Assembly: GCA_003255065.1 (NCBI GenBank)
Contig: QAOA01006013.1
Span: 897,551 to 961,550 of the forward strand
From: Cercis canadensis
Lineage: Eukaryota; Streptophyta; Magnoliopsida; Fabales; Fabaceae
Direction of reading: 5' to 3'
Length of the DNA stretch: 64,000 nucleotides
The translations under genes were made by a program, and so were the position numbers. A model generated the notes under the pieces. That model did no database searches. It saw only the letters and a program-made list of their open reading frames with translations, and had not been told where the DNA came from. Shown here piece after piece: positions 63,315 to 64,000 of the stretch (the stretch's first letter is position 1; the number at the start of each line of letters is the position of its first letter).

Positions 63315-64000
63315 GGGCTTGTTTGAAAGTATTTTTGTTTTTTTGTTTTTAAAAACTGTTTTTGAAAATTGTTTTTAAAAATTGTTCTGCAAAACAAAAG
63401 TATAAAAAAATCTGTTTGATAAACTGTTTTGAAAACAATTTTTAAAAACTGAAAAACAGAAAACTTGCTTGATAAAATTGTTTTAAGAACAAGTTTTGAA
63501 AACAAAAAAACAGAAAACTCGTTTGATATGAGAAGAAGTTTTTTTTTAAAAAAAAAATTTGATGATGACTAATTTTGTAAATAAATTATGGTAATGTTTT
63601 AATGAGAATATGAGAAGAATAAATAAGTAAAAATGAAAAAAAATTATTATAAAATTTAATATAATATTGATATGGCATTAATACATATAAATATATTGTT
63701 GTAAAATAAATAACAACATCATTTATAGTTGCTCATACTAATCATAAGTGGTACAAAAATAACATTAACAATTATATAAGTTAATATATACAAATTATTA
63801 TGAATAATTGTTATGTTCTACCCACATCCAATTTGAAATATAGTCACGATATGCTGTCATTTCTTCTGCCCCTTGATCAGATAATCTTGACAAGTTATCT
63901 TGATTGAAGCTTGTCTTCCCCATGTCTATGTTTTTATTTTGATGATGACTAATTTTGTAAATAAATTATGGTAATGTTTTAATGAGAATATGAGTAAATT
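63315..64000 (-). mobile_element. Left part of a probable PIF/Harbinger-type transposon
   Basis: GGGCTTGTTTGAAAG at 63315 resembles PIF/Harbinger/Tourist termini. It is followed by ~220 bp of inverted GTTTTTAAAAACTG and AAAACAG words. The small coding fragment at 63923-63798 reads toward this end. The element would continue beyond the window. Two identical 57-bp segments (63558-63614 and 63938-63994) lie on either side of the coding fragment. Confidence 0.4.
63798..63923 (-). CDS. Possible C-terminal exon of a Harbinger-type transposase
   Basis: This open segment is preceded by an acceptor-like ACATAG. It encodes MGKTSFNQDNLSRLSDQGAE, then EMTAYRDYISNWMWVEHNNY and a stop. A short tail of the form 'R-x-x-I-x-x-x-M-W' is typical of the end of plant HARBI1/PIF (DDE_Tnp_4) transposases. 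Only 41 codons are visible and the rest would be to the right of the window, so this is a tentative assignment. Confidence 0.35.
   Translation of the reverse strand: MGKTSFNQDNLSRLSDQGAEEMTAYRDYISNWMWVEHNNYS

Overview
The window is nuclear DNA of a flowering plant, most probably a eudicot. It is AT-rich, its genes have many GT-AG introns, the intergenic DNA is full of small foldback transposons, and every recognisable protein is of plant type. I cannot name the species. Five host genes are well supported: a ten-exon cytosolic-type cysteine synthase (4303-8653, +, 325 aa); a 44-exon MON2-like trafficking protein (15665-37380, +, about 1646 aa by my splice model); a three-exon seed maturation/LEA protein (40398-41688, -, 200 aa); a four-exon TSR2-type pre-rRNA-processing protein (51987-55132, +, 200 aa); and an intronless glyoxal oxidase-like copper radical oxidase (55808-57478, +, 556 aa). 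A sixth gene, a small WIYLD-domain protein starting at 43761, can only be partly modelled. From memory, Arabidopsis has MON2, seed maturation protein, TSR2 and cysteine synthase/DES1 homologues close together around At5g27970-At5g28030, so this looks like an old conserved block. There is no operon logic here: the genes do different jobs (sulfur assimilation, endosome-Golgi traffic, seed desiccation, ribosome assembly, cell-wall H2O2 production).

Layout. 1-3200: AT-rich repeats, including a foldback element and an LTR-like fragment. 3300-8900: cysteine synthase with a leader intron. 9270-12665: possible terminal-inverted-repeat element around a frameshifted CASP-like pseudogene. 12.8-15.3 kb: repeats, including a foldback element and two copies of an unidentified 250-bp module. 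15.2-37.4 kb: MON2, with a 1.28-kb hAT-like insertion in intron 12 bounded by a perfect 8-bp duplication. 37.4-40.4 kb: gene-poor. 40.4-41.9 kb: seed maturation gene with clustered ACGTG and CATGCA motifs upstream. 43.2-49.8 kb: WIYLD gene, with a 370-bp hairpin element in its promoter and, inside an intron, a patchwork of broken PP2A-activator (PTPA) and syntaxin pieces. 50.3-51.3 kb: twin Mutator-like miniature elements. 52-57.5 kb: TSR2 and glyoxal oxidase genes. 57.6-64 kb: repeats, ending in what looks like the edge of a PIF/Harbinger transposon.

An important caution concerns the assembly. At least seven isolated single N characters each lie between two near-identical direct copies of 21 to 515 bp, and the one long gap (47521-47867) lies between two 2.0-kb near-identical copies. 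This is what unmerged overlapping contig ends, or two haplotypes, would produce. The apparent duplications at these N positions should not be read as biology without checking.
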